Shown: positions 15,405-24,005, numbered from the stretch's first letter. The stretch is 64,000 nt of DNA from an uncultured Clostridia bacterium (GCA_904420015.1 CAJFTS010000019.1:49115-113114); one strand, 5' to 3'. Made by a program: numbers and translations. The notes: a model not told the origin generated them from the sequence alone.

Positions 15405-16653
15405 ATCCTTCCATTTTTTTGCGAAAGAGCGTTCCGGCCGCCACCGGCCGCGTACATGCCGCCGACAGCCGCATCATCGGGTGGGGTGCCGCCTGGATGG
15501 GATTTCCGTCCTCATCGAGCAGATCGGTCAGCAAAAGCCGGTAAGGCTTTTCACCGGGATATAGGCAGTCCGCTTCCTCGCCGTCGAAAAAGCGGTTTCG
15601 CTGCTCCAGCCGCACCCGTCCGTTTTCCCAGCCGGTTGCCACCGCAATCACTTCGTATTCCCGGACGTAGCCTCCGGTTTTGACCTCCTGCCCCGGTGTC
15701 CCGAACAAAAACCCCGTGCTGTATTCCCGGTGGCTGACCTTGTCCACCTCTTCCCGGATCCAGCCGGGAAGAGGCTCCCCCTCCGGATGGGACCGGTAGA
15801 AGTCGATGGCCTGCCGGTAGGCATAGGCGGTCACCGCCGTGTAATAGGCGGACTTGGCCCGCCCTTCAATCTTGAAGCTGGAGACGCCCGCCTTCCATAA
15901 AGCGGGCAGATGGTCGATCAGGCAAAGGTCCTTAGCGTTTAAAATATAAGAGCCCGTATCGTCCTCGCTCACAGGGAAGTATTGCCCCGGCCTTTTTTCC
16001 TCCGTCAGCGCATATTTCCACCGGCAGGGCTGCGCGCAGTCCCCCCGGTTTGCATCCCGGCCCGTCAGGTAATTGGACAACAGGCACCGTCCCGAAATCG
16101 ACATGCACATCGCCCCATGGACGAAGGCCTCCAATTCCAGGCCGGGCGGCGTCTTTGCGCGGATTTCCGCAATCTCCTCCAGAGAAAGCTCCCGGGCCAG
16201 CACCACCCTCTTTGCCCCCATCTCGTAAAAGGAACGGGCCGTCAGGTAATTGACCACCCCCGCCTGGGTGGAAATATGGATCTCCACGTCGGGCGCCTCC
16301 TGTTTTGCCAAGGACAACACGCCGATGTCGCTGAGGATGAATGCGTCCACTCCGCTTTCTGCCGCAAACCGCAGGGCGCTGGGAAGACGAGGCAGCTCCC
16401 CGTTTCGCGGCAGGGTGTTGCAGGTAAGATAGACCTTTACCCCCCGTTCATGGGCGTAGGCAACCGCCTGCGGCAATTCCTCGCCGAAGTTTTTCGACGA
16501 GGTGCGCATCCCGAATTCCCGCCCCGCCAGATAAACCGCATCCGCACCGAAATCCACCCCGGCCTTCAGCCGGGCAAAATCCCCGGCGGGACAGAGAAGC
16601 TCCGTCCCGCCGCCGTCTTTTCCTTTATTGTCCGCTGGAAGCCTTGACTTCAT
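15403..16653 (-). CDS. Peptidase U32 family protein (TrhP/RlhA-like RNA hydroxylation family)
   Basis: The 416-aa protein has the U32 signatures ELLCPAGDFARLKAGVDFGADAVY near residue 18, HISTQAGVVN near 130 and EAFVHGAMCMSISGRCLLSN near 180. The Cys set RGDCAQPCRWKY follows, then SSFKIEGRAKSAYY near 255 and the C-terminal barrel. Members with these Cys ligands are linked to prephenate-dependent tRNA or 23S rRNA hydroxylation, and older annotation calls them collagenase-like proteases. The ATG at 16653 lies 29 nt inside the end of mltG with GGAGGC 9 nt upstream, so translation is coupled. Which RNA is modified cannot be read here. Confidence 0.9.
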   Translation of the reverse strand: MKSRLPADNKGKDGGGTELLCPAGDFARLKAGVDFGADAVYLAGREFGMRTSSKNFGEELPQAVAYAHERGVKVYLTCNTLPRNGELPRLPSALRFAAESGVDAFILSDIGVLSLAKQEAPDVEIHISTQAGVVNYLTARSFYEMGAKRVVLARELSLEEIAEIRAKTPPGLELEAFVHGAMCMSISGRCLLSNYLTGRDANRGDCAQPCRWKYALTEEKRPGQYFPVSEDDTGSYILNAKDLCLIDHLPALWKAGVSSFKIEGRAKSAYYTAVTAYAYRQAIDFYRSHPEGEPLPGWIREEVDKVSHREYSTGFLFGTPGQEVKTGGYVREYEVIAVATGWENGRVRLEQRNRFFDGEEADCLYPGEKPYRLLLTDLLDEDGNPIQAAPHPMMRLSAACTRPVAAGTLFRKKMEG

Positions 16654-17938
16654 TGTTGACAGCCTCCGCCGTTTGCACGTTTTTCAGATGGGCGTTGTAG
16701 GTGGTCGCATAGTAATAGTTCCCCTTCAGATCGGTGACAAAGAAGAGGTAATTGGTGTCGTCCGGGGACAGGGCCGCCAAAATCGCTTCGATACCGGGGT
16801 TGCAGATGGGGCCCGGCATCAGGCCCGCCACCTGATAGGTGTCATAGGCGGCGGCATTGTGCGCCTGGGCGTACTCGGTGGTGGGGTCGGATTCCAGGCG
16901 CGGGAAATCCCGGCTGTTGAGGCGGTTGTGAAAGATCGAGGAGATCTTCAGCATCTGCTCATAGTCGCCCGATTCCTCCTGGATTACCGATGCCAGCGTG
17001 AGAATTTCGTCTATCGTGAAGCCGGAGGCCTCCGCCTGTTCCCGCATTTCCTCGGTAATCTTCTTTTCGGTGTTCGCCAGGAACTTTCCAATGACGCTGT
17101 CCGGCGCCTCCCCCTTGTAGAACTCGTAGGTATCCGGGAAGAGATAGCCTTCCAGCTTGGTCAGCCGGTCCGGATCGTCGGTGGGGATATCTTTGACCAG
17201 GTCGTATTCGAACTCGGTGTTTTGCAGCGAATTCATCAGCGCCTCTTCGGTGTTGACGCCGTATTCCACCAGACGGTCCACAATCTGTTCGAGGGTAAAG
17301 CCTTCAGGGAAGCTGATCTCCACCGTTTCATAGGTGGCCCCCGCCCCCTTGAGGCTGGAAATGATGCGCATATAGTCGTAATTGGTGTTGATGGTGTACT
17401 CGCCCGGCTCAATCTTCTCGGTGGATTTGGTCAGGCTCATATAGAGCTTAAAGAAGAAGGGCTGGCTGACTGCGCCGCTGTCCTTAATGATCTGCACCAC
17501 TTGATCGGTGGTAGCGCCTTCCGGAATGGTGACCGTTACCTCGGCATTGGGCTTGACCAGGCCGACCATGTCGTTGATCCCAAGGAGAAGGAAGAAGGAG
17601 AGAAGGAGGGAGACGCCGATGATCACCACCGCGTAAATCAGCGATTTCGCACAGCCTCCGTAAAGCACCCGCTTTTCCTTCTTCTTTTTGTTTCCGTCGA
17701 GCTTTTTCTTCCCCGGTTCATTTGCAGGATGGGCGTTGGATGCGGTATCCTCCTCGTCCTCGCTCGCCAGCTCGAACAGGTCGGTCATATCGTCCCCGGC
17801 GTCCTCCTTTATGTTCACTTGGAATTCGGGCGGCTTTTCCATCGGGTCGAAGAGAGGCTCGTCCTGGATAATGGGATCCTCTGGAAACTCCACGGGAAGC
17901 TCCTTGTCGTCTCCGGGATAGTTGGGGTTCTCGTTCAT
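16625..17938 (-). CDS. mltG: Endolytic murein transglycosylase MltG
   Basis: This inner-membrane lytic transglycosylase cleaves nascent glycan strands. The 437-aa protein has an acidic cytoplasmic N-terminus of about 95 residues and one transmembrane helix (SLIYAVVIIGVSLLLSFFLL). A LysM-like subdomain (TIPEGATTDQVVQIIKDSG) is followed by the YceG catalytic domain with TLASVIQEESGDY, whose Glu is catalytic, and SSIFHNRLN. The end has the LMPGPICNPG and NYLFFVTD blocks. The long acidic N-terminus is common in Firmicutes. It forms an operon with the overlapping U32 gene downstream. Confidence 0.94.
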   Translation of the reverse strand: MNENPNYPGDDKELPVEFPEDPIIQDEPLFDPMEKPPEFQVNIKEDAGDDMTDLFELASEDEEDTASNAHPANEPGKKKLDGNKKKKEKRVLYGGCAKSLIYAVVIIGVSLLLSFFLLLGINDMVGLVKPNAEVTVTIPEGATTDQVVQIIKDSGAVSQPFFFKLYMSLTKSTEKIEPGEYTINTNYDYMRIISSLKGAGATYETVEISFPEGFTLEQIVDRLVEYGVNTEEALMNSLQNTEFEYDLVKDIPTDDPDRLTKLEGYLFPDTYEFYKGEAPDSVIGKFLANTEKKITEEMREQAEASGFTIDEILTLASVIQEESGDYEQMLKISSIFHNRLNSRDFPRLESDPTTEYAQAHNAAAYDTYQVAGLMPGPICNPGIEAILAALSPDDTNYLFFVTDLKGNYYYATTYNAHLKNVQTAEAVNNEVKASSGQ

Positions 17939-18130
17939 ATACGTTCCTCCTGTTCTGGCGGGGCCGAATGGGCCGGGCCGCCAAATAGGTTAGCCCGCAG
18001 GGCTGTTTTCTATCCAATCACCCGTCGCGGCGGCCGAAGGGCCGGTACCGTCACTTCCCTGTAGCCGGATGTATATACTGGAATGAAGTCTTTTCCCCAA
18101 AACTGGGAAAGCAAAAGAGAGGTGACAGGT

Positions 18131-18214
18131 ATGTGCTGCAACTGTGGGTGTAACAACAACTGCGGTTGGATTTGGATTTTGCTGCTCCTGGTGCTGTGCT
18201 GCGGATGCTGCTGA
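18131..18214 (+). CDS. 27-aa Cys-rich single-helix micropeptide
   Basis: The frame ATG at 18131 to TGA at 18214 reads MCCNCGCNNNCG, then WIWILLLLVL, then CCGCC. It has nine Cys in 27 residues flanking a hydrophobic helix. GAGAGGTG sits just upstream of the ATG and a TATACT (-10-like) lies about 55 nt upstream. A hairpin follows at 18238. Short Cys-rich proteins of this shape recur in clostridial genomes, some carrying the odd label 'chorion class high-cysteine'. No function is known to me. It is too short for most gene callers. Confidence 0.6.
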   Translation: MCCNCGCNNNCGWIWILLLLVLCCGCC

Positions 18215-18237
18215 CCAACATAGCGCGCGATAGCGGT

Positions 18238-18272
18238 AAGGGCGTTGTCCCGCAGGGGGAACGCCCTTTCTG
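18238..18272 (+). terminator. Hairpin after the micropeptide
   Basis: GGGCGTT/AACGCCC with a 13-nt loop is followed by TTTCTGCATT. The T-run is weak. Confidence 0.5.
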
Positions 18273-18275
18273 CAT

Positions 18276-18875
18276 TCAGCAGGGAGGATGGATATGGGTG
18301 CGGCGGGTATAATCCTCGGTTACCAGGATGTCCACCCACTTGTCGTACCGCCCGTGGGGCAGCCGCCGCTGTACGCAGCCGCGGTAGCAGATTCCCACCG
18401 TCGTCCCCTGAAAGCGGGAGAGGAACCGGTCGTAATAGCCCTTTCCATAGCCCAGGCGAAAGCCGATGTGGTCGAAGCCCAAGCCCGGTACAATGCAAAG
18501 CCCTCTGGAAAAATCGGTCATCTTTTCGCAGCGTTCCGCAATCGGCTCGAGCACGCCGAAGGTACCCGGCTCCAGATCGGAAAGAGAGCGGATAAAGTAA
18601 AAATCCATTTCCCTCGTTCCCGGAATACAGCGGGGGGCCGCCACCCGTTTCCCGGCGGCCAGCGCCTCCCGCAAAATCCCGATGGTGTCCACCTCGATGG
18701 GGGTTGAGATATAGAGAAGCAAAATCTTCTCCCGCTTATATTGGTATAGCGCCTGCACCCGCTTGCGGATGCGCGCGTCCCGCATGGCCTTTTCCTTCTC
18801 CGGCATGTTCGTGCGAAGCTCCCGAAACCGGCGGCGGAGCTCCGTTTTGAACACCCGGATGTCGGTTACGGGCAT
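18276..18875 (-). CDS. 5-formyltetrahydrofolate cyclo-ligase
   Basis: The 199-aa enzyme converts 5-formyl-THF to 5,10-methenyl-THF with ATP in the cytosol. The N-terminal substrate region KTELRRRFRELRTNM is followed by an Arg-rich helix, and the ATP-binding signature GLGFDHIGFRLGYGKGYYDRFL (read in two parts) sits near residues 145-166. The true start is the ATG at 18875, which overlaps the stop of the DJ-1 gene by 10 nt. A longer frame continuing into that gene is a shadow. It is convergent with the micropeptide. The gene order DJ-1 then cyclo-ligase suggests co-transcription. Confidence 0.92.
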   Translation of the reverse strand: MPVTDIRVFKTELRRRFRELRTNMPEKEKAMRDARIRKRVQALYQYKREKILLLYISTPIEVDTIGILREALAAGKRVAAPRCIPGTREMDFYFIRSLSDLEPGTFGVLEPIAERCEKMTDFSRGLCIVPGLGFDHIGFRLGYGKGYYDRFLSRFQGTTVGICYRGCVQRRLPHGRYDKWVDILVTEDYTRRTHIHPPC

Positions 18876-19405
18876 AGAATGGCGCCGCGCACCTTGCGGG
18901 CGGCGTCTTCTCCCTTCAGCGCCGCAATCAGAGACAGCGCGAACTCGGTTGCGGTTCCCGCCCCCCGGGAGGTGATAAACGGCCCGTCCACCGCCACCGG
19001 CTCCCGGCCGACCCGGGCGCCGTCCAGCTCCGCCTCGAATCCTTCGTAGCATACCGCCTTGCGGCCCTTCAGCAGGCCCTTGTGTCCAAGAATGGAGGGC
19101 GCCGCACAGATGGCCGCCACAATCGCGCCCTTTTCCACCGCCCGGTCAATGAACTTCTGTACCACCGGAGCATGCTCCAGGTTGAGGGTCCCCGGCATCC
19201 CGCCGGGCAGGACCACCGCTTCCAGATCGTCGGGCATCGCCGTCGCGTCCAAAACGTCCGCCGCCAGCACAATGCCGTGGGAGCCGCGCACCGCCGTCCC
19301 GCCGACGCCGACCGTCGTCACGTCCACGCCCGCCCGGCGCATCAGGTCAATGGGAGCGATCGCCTCCATCTCCTCAAACCCGTTGGCCAAGAATACATAT
19401 ACCAT
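18866..19405 (-). CDS. DJ-1/PfpI family protein
   Basis: The 179-aa flavodoxin-like protein begins MVYVFLANGFEEMEAIAPID, as in DJ-1/ThiJ proteins. The nucleophile elbow is IVAAICAAPSILG near residue 100, with the reactive Cys present. The FEEME Glu near residue 12 that tunes the Cys is also present. Such proteins are implicated in methylglyoxal or stress responses, and some are amidase-like. The start is chosen at 19405 because GGAGG lies 7 nt upstream, so the upstream in-frame start at 19432 is not used. It overlaps the cyclo-ligase start. Confidence 0.9.
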   Translation of the reverse strand: MVYVFLANGFEEMEAIAPIDLMRRAGVDVTTVGVGGTAVRGSHGIVLAADVLDATAMPDDLEAVVLPGGMPGTLNLEHAPVVQKFIDRAVEKGAIVAAICAAPSILGHKGLLKGRKAVCYEGFEAELDGARVGREPVAVDGPFITSRGAGTATEFALSLIAALKGEDAARKVRGAILCP

Positions 19406-19440
19406 TGCGAAACCTCCGTTTCTCGCACACAAGTGTCCGT

Positions 19441-20301
19441 CTATTCCATCGTGATGGGCAAAAACGCGCCTTTCATCTGCCCAAGGGACCCGGTGATCGG
19501 ACAGGCCATCCCGATCGGCTCGTCCGGCGTTTCCCGTCCGTCCTCCACAAGCCCCGCCGGCAGCCGCACCGAGACCGGCCGCCCCTTTGCCGCCCGTTCC
19601 AGCGCCGCAAAAAGGTAGGGGGAGGTATCCCGGTCAGCCAGGAAATCCAAACAGGTGACCGTTTCATCCGATTCAAAGTAGAGGGCCGCCGCCGGACCCC
19701 AGGGCGTCTTTACCCCTGCCGCCTTCCCGCCGTAATAGAAGTGGGCGGCAAGCAGATAGCCGAGCATGTCCGTCCCCCACAGCAGGGAGCCGGGCCGGCC
19801 CGCCAAGGCCGCCTCCATGGCGGCGCACACAAAGGCGGGCGTCGCTTTGGCCGCCGTACCCGGAATGGAAAGGGCCTGAAGCGCCCGCTCGGAGAATACG
19901 CGCGTTTTCGCTTTATATATGGTATGATACCCGTGTTTTGCGTAATAGTCAAATAAACTAAGATTGGCCGGGCGGAGGGTCAGGAAGGAAAGGCCGTCTG
20001 CCTTTGCGTAATCCGCCGCCTCCATGAGCAGCCGGGACATGATCCCCTGCCCCCGAAAGTCGGGCCGGGTCGCCGCCGCATAGATGTACCCGGCCCGCGA
20101 CCGTATCCCGTTTTGCATCGTGGAAGCCGGCAGCACATATACCGCCGACACGATTTCACCGCCCTGTTCATAGACGAAGGCGTCCGCCAAATCCTTGCAG
20201 CGTTCGAGAAAAAGCGCCACCGCTTGGGGCTGGTCGCCAAAGACCGTCTCCCATAGCTTCAAAAGCCCCGCTGCATTTTCCGCTGTGATTTTCGTCCTCA
20301 T
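19441..20301 (-). CDS. GNAT-family N-acetyltransferase (Eis-like, with SCP2-type C-terminus)
   Basis: The protein has 286 residues. The N-terminal GNAT fold has SAVYVLPASTM, the acetyl-CoA loop ATRPDFRGQGIMSRLL near residue 92 and FDYYAKHGY near 125. A second, poorly conserved half continues to residue 286. The two-part layout resembles Eis-type acetyltransferases, but the substrate is unknown. The start at 20301 (MRTKITAEN) is an ATGA overlap with the stop of the DUF2156 gene. It is the last gene of a translationally coupled run thyX-tmk-DUF2156-GNAT. Confidence 0.85.
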   Translation of the reverse strand: MRTKITAENAAGLLKLWETVFGDQPQAVALFLERCKDLADAFVYEQGGEIVSAVYVLPASTMQNGIRSRAGYIYAAATRPDFRGQGIMSRLLMEAADYAKADGLSFLTLRPANLSLFDYYAKHGYHTIYKAKTRVFSERALQALSIPGTAAKATPAFVCAAMEAALAGRPGSLLWGTDMLGYLLAAHFYYGGKAAGVKTPWGPAAALYFESDETVTCLDFLADRDTSPYLFAALERAAKGRPVSVRLPAGLVEDGRETPDEPIGMACPITGSLGQMKGAFLPITME

Positions 20302-21203
20302 TCCTCGTCCTTCCACACCGCGTAGGCTTTTTCCACCAAAAAGGCCGGCTGGTAGGAAAGCTTTGCCCGCCGCAGCCCTTCGATGCCCATATCCTCCTCC
20401 CGGTTGATATACCGGTACCCGGACAGCCGCTTCTGGGCAAACACCTGGTTGATTTTCGGATAAGCGCCCTGGATGCCGGAAAAGGCCTTTTCAAAGTGTA
20501 AATCAAAGCAGTCCTCGGTCAAAGGCTCGCCGATGGTAAACGCGACCACTCTTCCGTCCACCCGGATCAGGCCCCCCTGCATCCCCAGCTCGTCGAAGTA
20601 GTCCAGCGTGTCCCGCAGGGCGAGCATTTCGTCGTCGTAGCTGGAGGAACCGTTCTTGTCCTCCTCGAGCCACTCCTCAAACATATCCCAGCAGTCGCAC
20701 AGGTTATGCTGGTCGATGTCCTCATAGGTCCAGTTGGGGTTGTCCTGGTCGAACCGGGAAATGTGGTTGCGTTTGCCGTGGTACTTTCGGCCGGAAAGCT
20801 TAATCAGATCGCTGCTTTCGTATACATAGTCGTAGGCGTACCGGCAGTCCTCGTATTCAAACTGGCCCGGATACAGGGCTTCCAGCTGCTCGCGGATGTC
20901 CGGGGTGACCGAGTAAAACCGCAGCGGCTGCTCATTTTCCTCCGCGTCCGCCCGCAATAGCTCGATCGCCTCCCGCACGTCCCCCTTCCCCGCGGGGAAT
21001 AGATACGCGCATTCGTGCAGGCAGGCCCTGGCCAGGAAAAAATCCTGATACCGGGCAATTTTCTTGTTGATGTACCGCCGCCACATATAGGTGCTGCCGA
21101 AGCTGTATTCGGAGTTGTTGAAATTGGCGTAAGACGTGAGCGCCGTCACCCACTCCCGATCGGCGATGGTTGGTTCCTTAAAGTCCAGCAATACTTGTTG
21201 CAT
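20298..21203 (-). CDS. DUF2156 / phosphatidylglycerol lysyltransferase-domain protein
   Basis: The 301-aa protein has the double-GNAT layout of the C-terminal MprF domain. It starts with FGSTYMWRRYINKKIARYQDFF, then YDYVYESSDLIKLSGRKYHGKRNHI near residue 128, where the KLSGRKYHGKRN motif is diagnostic. The end has AYPKINQVFAQKRLSGYRYINREEDMG (read in parts). No membrane helices are present, so it is not a full MprF. Aminoacyl transfer to a lipid or cell-wall acceptor is a family-based guess. Its ATG shares one base with the tmk stop (TGATG), so it is coupled to tmk. Confidence 0.88.
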   Translation of the reverse strand: MQQVLLDFKEPTIADREWVTALTSYANFNNSEYSFGSTYMWRRYINKKIARYQDFFLARACLHECAYLFPAGKGDVREAIELLRADAEENEQPLRFYSVTPDIREQLEALYPGQFEYEDCRYAYDYVYESSDLIKLSGRKYHGKRNHISRFDQDNPNWTYEDIDQHNLCDCWDMFEEWLEEDKNGSSSYDDEMLALRDTLDYFDELGMQGGLIRVDGRVVAFTIGEPLTEDCFDLHFEKAFSGIQGAYPKINQVFAQKRLSGYRYINREEDMGIEGLRRAKLSYQPAFLVEKAYAVWKDEE

Positions 21204-21883
21204 CAGTTAGATTCCCTCAATTCAAATTGATCCCGAAATACCTGGTAGATGGCCTCATGAATGGTTTCCACCGGCAGAGGCTGCCCCTGCCTTGCGCAGG
21301 GGATGACCGCCCAGCCGAGCAAGTCGGCTGCAAAGAGCGCCGCCTCACGGCAGCGCAGCAGGTAAGCCTCGTCCCGTTCATGTAAATCTCTGCGGCTTTC
21401 GTCGCCTCCGTACCGTTTTGAGAGAAGCCGCTGGGATACCTGCGGCGGCATGTCCAAAAAAAGCACGCAGTCGGGCTTCGGCAGCTGCAGGCGGTTGTAT
21501 TCATAGTCGAACAGCCACGACAGGTATTCCTCCCAGCGCTCCTTTTGCAGCTTTGCCATCTGATAGATGGCGTTGGAGGTGACATACCGTGCCGCCACAA
21601 TCAGTGTGCCCGCCTCATAATCGGCCTGCCAGTGCTTTTTGTAGCTGGCATACCGGTCCACCGCATAAAAGCTGGATGCGGCGTAGGCGTTGACGCTGTC
21701 CGCATCCGCACCGAATTCGCCGTTTAAATACATCCGTACCAGCGACGACGATTCTTCTTCATAATCGGGAAAGGATATGCCTTTGCTAGTATGCCCCTCC
21801 AAATGCAGCCGTTGGAGCAAACGGTCGAATTGGGTGGATTTTCCACTCCCGTCCAGGCCCTCTAATACCAGCAGCCCTTTCAT
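21203..21883 (-). CDS. tmk: Thymidylate kinase
   Basis: The 226-aa cytosolic enzyme phosphorylates dTMP to dTDP. The P-loop is LEGLDGSGKST near residue 7, the DR-like nucleotide-binding motif is AARYVTSNAIYQM near 98, and the LID has KRYGGDESRRDLHERD near 155. Its DRY motif is replaced by ARY, as in the TMPK branch often seen beside thyX. The start at 21883 overlaps the thyX stop (ATGA), which places dTMP synthesis and phosphorylation in one transcript. The longer frame to 22141 lies inside thyX and is a shadow. Confidence 0.92.
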   Translation of the reverse strand: MKGLLVLEGLDGSGKSTQFDRLLQRLHLEGHTSKGISFPDYEEESSSLVRMYLNGEFGADADSVNAYAASSFYAVDRYASYKKHWQADYEAGTLIVAARYVTSNAIYQMAKLQKERWEEYLSWLFDYEYNRLQLPKPDCVLFLDMPPQVSQRLLSKRYGGDESRRDLHERDEAYLLRCREAALFAADLLGWAVIPCARQGQPLPVETIHEAIYQVFRDQFELRESN

Positions 21884-22668
21884 TGCCGTTCCCCCCGCAG
21901 GGAAGCAAAGGCCTCCCGGACCTCCTTGGCCTTCCCACAGCTCATCCTTCCCTCCGTGCAGGGCCCCGATACGCACGGCGGCCCGGCCTTGGCAAAAAGA
22001 TGGGGCGCTACCTTCAGCACCAGCGCCAGCATCTGCCGCGCCACCTCCCGGATTTCCCACTGGGCCCGGTTGCAGCAACGCAGGGAAAAGAAGTTGTATA
22101 AGCTTCTTGCGTTCATCGTTACCACCATTTTGGTGTCGCAAGCGTTGGGAAGGACAAAACGCGCGTCCTCCGCCGCCTTCTTTCGGGCGGCGGCCTTCGC
22201 CCTTTTGGGATCCATCCCGTCTGCGGCCATAGCGGCCTCATGCGTCCTTGCAAGCTGTTCGAGCAGACGGCTGTATGCCCGCTGCGCCTGGTCCATCGCC
22301 TCCACAAAGAGCGCCTTGGCCTGCGCGTCTTTTTCAATTTCAGGGGGAATCACGTAATCAAACCCGTCCTCTACCACATACCGCTGGCTCTGTACGCTGA
22401 AGGAAGCGATACGGTGGCGGGTGATCTGGGCGAGCAGAGCGCGGGACACTCCTTCGATGCCGAAGGTGAAGGAAGCGTGCTCGATGGGGGACTGGTGCCC
22501 GATTTCCGAAAGCATGTCCACAAAGCCTGCGGCTTTTTCAGGGGTCATACCGTCAAAGACCTCGTCGAGATGGGCGGGGGAGTAGCAGAGACGGGCCGCC
22601 GCCGCCACCGTCCGTTCCGGCTGCGGGGTATGAGAGATGAGGGTGACGATTGGTTTTACCTGTGGCAT
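21880..22668 (-). CDS. thyX: Flavin-dependent thymidylate synthase
   Basis: The 262-aa enzyme makes dTMP from dUMP using FAD and methylene-THF. The ThyX motif RHRIASFSVQSQRY is near residue 80 (R-H-R-x5-S-x-x-S-x-R-Y), and HASFTFGIEGVSRAL precedes it. The dUMP site ARSLYNFFSLRCCNRAQWEIR is near 205. The start at 22668 has GGAGG 8 nt upstream. The downstream tmk overlap supports joint control of the thymidine pathway. Confidence 0.96.
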   Translation of the reverse strand: MPQVKPIVTLISHTPQPERTVAAAARLCYSPAHLDEVFDGMTPEKAAGFVDMLSEIGHQSPIEHASFTFGIEGVSRALLAQITRHRIASFSVQSQRYVVEDGFDYVIPPEIEKDAQAKALFVEAMDQAQRAYSRLLEQLARTHEAAMAADGMDPKRAKAAARKKAAEDARFVLPNACDTKMVVTMNARSLYNFFSLRCCNRAQWEIREVARQMLALVLKVAPHLFAKAGPPCVSGPCTEGRMSCGKAKEVREAFASLRGERQ

Positions 22669-22725
22669 AGTAAGGACCTCCTGCTCTTGCTGAACGCGGT
22701 TATAGCATGTCGGCATTATCAGCTT

Positions 22726-22754
22726 ATTATAGCAAATTGCGCCAAGCAGGGCAA
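22726..22754 (-). promoter_or_regulatory. Promoter of the thyX-tmk operon
   Basis: On the minus strand TTGCCC and TATAAT are 17 nt apart, about 50 nt before the thyX ribosome site. Confidence 0.7.
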
Positions 22755-22859
22755 CACCCGAATCGGTTTTCAGCATAATATACTAATTTCATCCATAATT
22801 CGTTTTTTCTCTTCCATTTGCACTGCATGCGTGATAAAATGCCTGTGAGGTGATGTCCA

Positions 22860-23528
22860 ATGACAAAAAAGCAACGAGCGCTGGCTGCGGTGGAGCTGCT
22901 CAAGCAGGAATATCCCGACGCCCTCTGCTCGCTTACCGTAAAGAATCCGCTGGAGCTTCTCATCGCCACCCGCCTTTCCGCCCAATGTACCGATGCCCGC
23001 GTCAACCTGGTCACGCCGGTGCTCTTTTCCAAGTATCCGACTCTAGAGGCCTTTGCAAACGCGGAGCTTTCCGACGTGGAGGAAATTGTCCATCCATGCG
23101 GCCTGTATAAGACGAAGGCGCGGGATATCGTAGCGCTATGTCGGATGCTGCAGACCGATTATGACGGCGTCATTCCAGATACGGTGGAGGAGCTTACCAA
23201 GCTTCCCGGCGTGGGCCGCAAAACCGCCAATTTAGTGGTGGGTGAGGTGTTCGGAAAACCGGCGGTGATTGCGGATACCCACTGCATCCGTCTTTCCAAC
23301 CGCATCGGCCTGTGCGATACCAAGGACCCGGCCAAGGTGGAGAAGGAGCTGCGCGCGCTCCTTCCGCCGGAGGAATCCACCCGTTTCTGTCACCGGCTGG
23401 TGCTGCATGGACGGGCGGTCTGCGACGCGCGTCATCCCAATTGCGAGGCATGCACCCTCAAGGAGGTATGTAAATCCTTTGGACAGCCGGTCAAAACGAC
23501 CCGGAATAAAACGAAAAAAACCGGTTGA
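22860..23528 (+). CDS. nth: Endonuclease III
   Basis: The 222-aa bifunctional DNA glycosylase/AP lyase removes oxidised pyrimidines. The HhH is LPGVGRKTANLVVGEVF near residue 116-132, with the catalytic Lys at GRK. The catalytic Asp is in VIADTHCIRLSNRIGL near 140. The C-terminal [4Fe-4S] ligands are C-x6-C-x2-C-x5-C in CDARHPNCEACTLKEVC. GAGGTGATGTCCA precedes the ATG. The tRNA-Leu promoter overlaps the last codons of the gene. Confidence 0.95.
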   Translation: MTKKQRALAAVELLKQEYPDALCSLTVKNPLELLIATRLSAQCTDARVNLVTPVLFSKYPTLEAFANAELSDVEEIVHPCGLYKTKARDIVALCRMLQTDYDGVIPDTVEELTKLPGVGRKTANLVVGEVFGKPAVIADTHCIRLSNRIGLCDTKDPAKVEKELRALLPPEESTRFCHRLVLHGRAVCDARHPNCEACTLKEVCKSFGQPVKTTRNKTKKTG

Positions 23529-23553
23529 CAACGCATGGCAATTACGCTATAAT
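23525..23553 (+). promoter_or_regulatory. Consensus promoter of tRNA-Leu
   Basis: TTGACA and TATAAT are both exact, with 17-nt spacing. The element overlaps the nth stop codon. Confidence 0.92.
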
Positions 23554-23568
23554 AACGTCTGTTGATCC

Positions 23569-23653
23569 GCGAGAGTGCTGGAACTGGCAGACAGGCACGT
23601 TTGAGGGGCGTGTGTCTTATGGCGTACGGGTTCAAGTCCCGTCTCTCGCACCA
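23569..23653 (+). tRNA. tRNA-Leu (anticodon GAG)
   Basis: The acceptor GCGAGAG pairs with CTCTCGC, and the CCA end is encoded. The D-arm is CTG...CAG. The anticodon stem CACGT/GCGTG holds the loop TTGAGGG with anticodon GAG. A long variable arm (class II) and the T-arm ACGGGTTCAAGTCCCGT follow. The 85-nt length fits Leu. Confidence 0.95.
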
Positions 23654-23697
23654 GAAAGAACCTGGAGCCGATTGGTGCTCCGGGTTCTTTCTTTTTC
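23654..23697 (+). terminator. Terminator of tRNA-Leu
   Basis: AGAAAGAACC(T)GGAGC/GCTCC GGGTTCTTTCT is followed by TTTTTC. Confidence 0.85.
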
Positions 23698-23750
23698 TGT
23701 GTAAGCTGCCCATGAAGAGAGCAGCATCTTTGGCGCAGAAGCAAGCGGCA

Positions 23751-23848
23751 CCCTGGAAAGCCTTGTTTGAACAAGGGCTTCCAGGGCGCTTTTCCATTTT
23801 TATGGCACTAGCCCGCGCCCCCATTGGGTTACGCGGGCTTTTTGTTTT
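23751..23848 (+). terminator. Two further terminator-like hairpins without a gene between
   Basis: CCCTGGAA...TTCCAGGG (23751-23786, extended by GCCTTGTT/AACAAGG) is followed by CGCTTTTCC. AGCCCGCG/CGCGGGCT (23810-23839) is followed by TTTTTGTTTTT. Apart from these, 23654-24005 holds no recognisable gene. Confidence 0.6.
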
Positions 23849-24005
23849 TACTGGATGCGAGTCGGTATTTGGTTATAATTCTTTAATTCTAATCTCAAAA
23901 TGGTATCAAACCAGGCGATTTGATGGACATACAAGAGGAAAAGGAATATGCCGAAAACAGAAAATGCAAACGTCCATCCAACGCCGTGCCGTCGGGAGGT
24001 GCAGA

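Noticed and set aside
15277..15564. 95-codon plus-strand frame after the DUF4870-like promoter
   Set aside because: It has no ribosome site, runs through a terminator and into the antisense of the U32 gene.
16628..18064. A 478-codon plus-strand frame opposite mltG
   Set aside because: It is antisense to a gene with complete MltG motifs, so it is a shadow frame.
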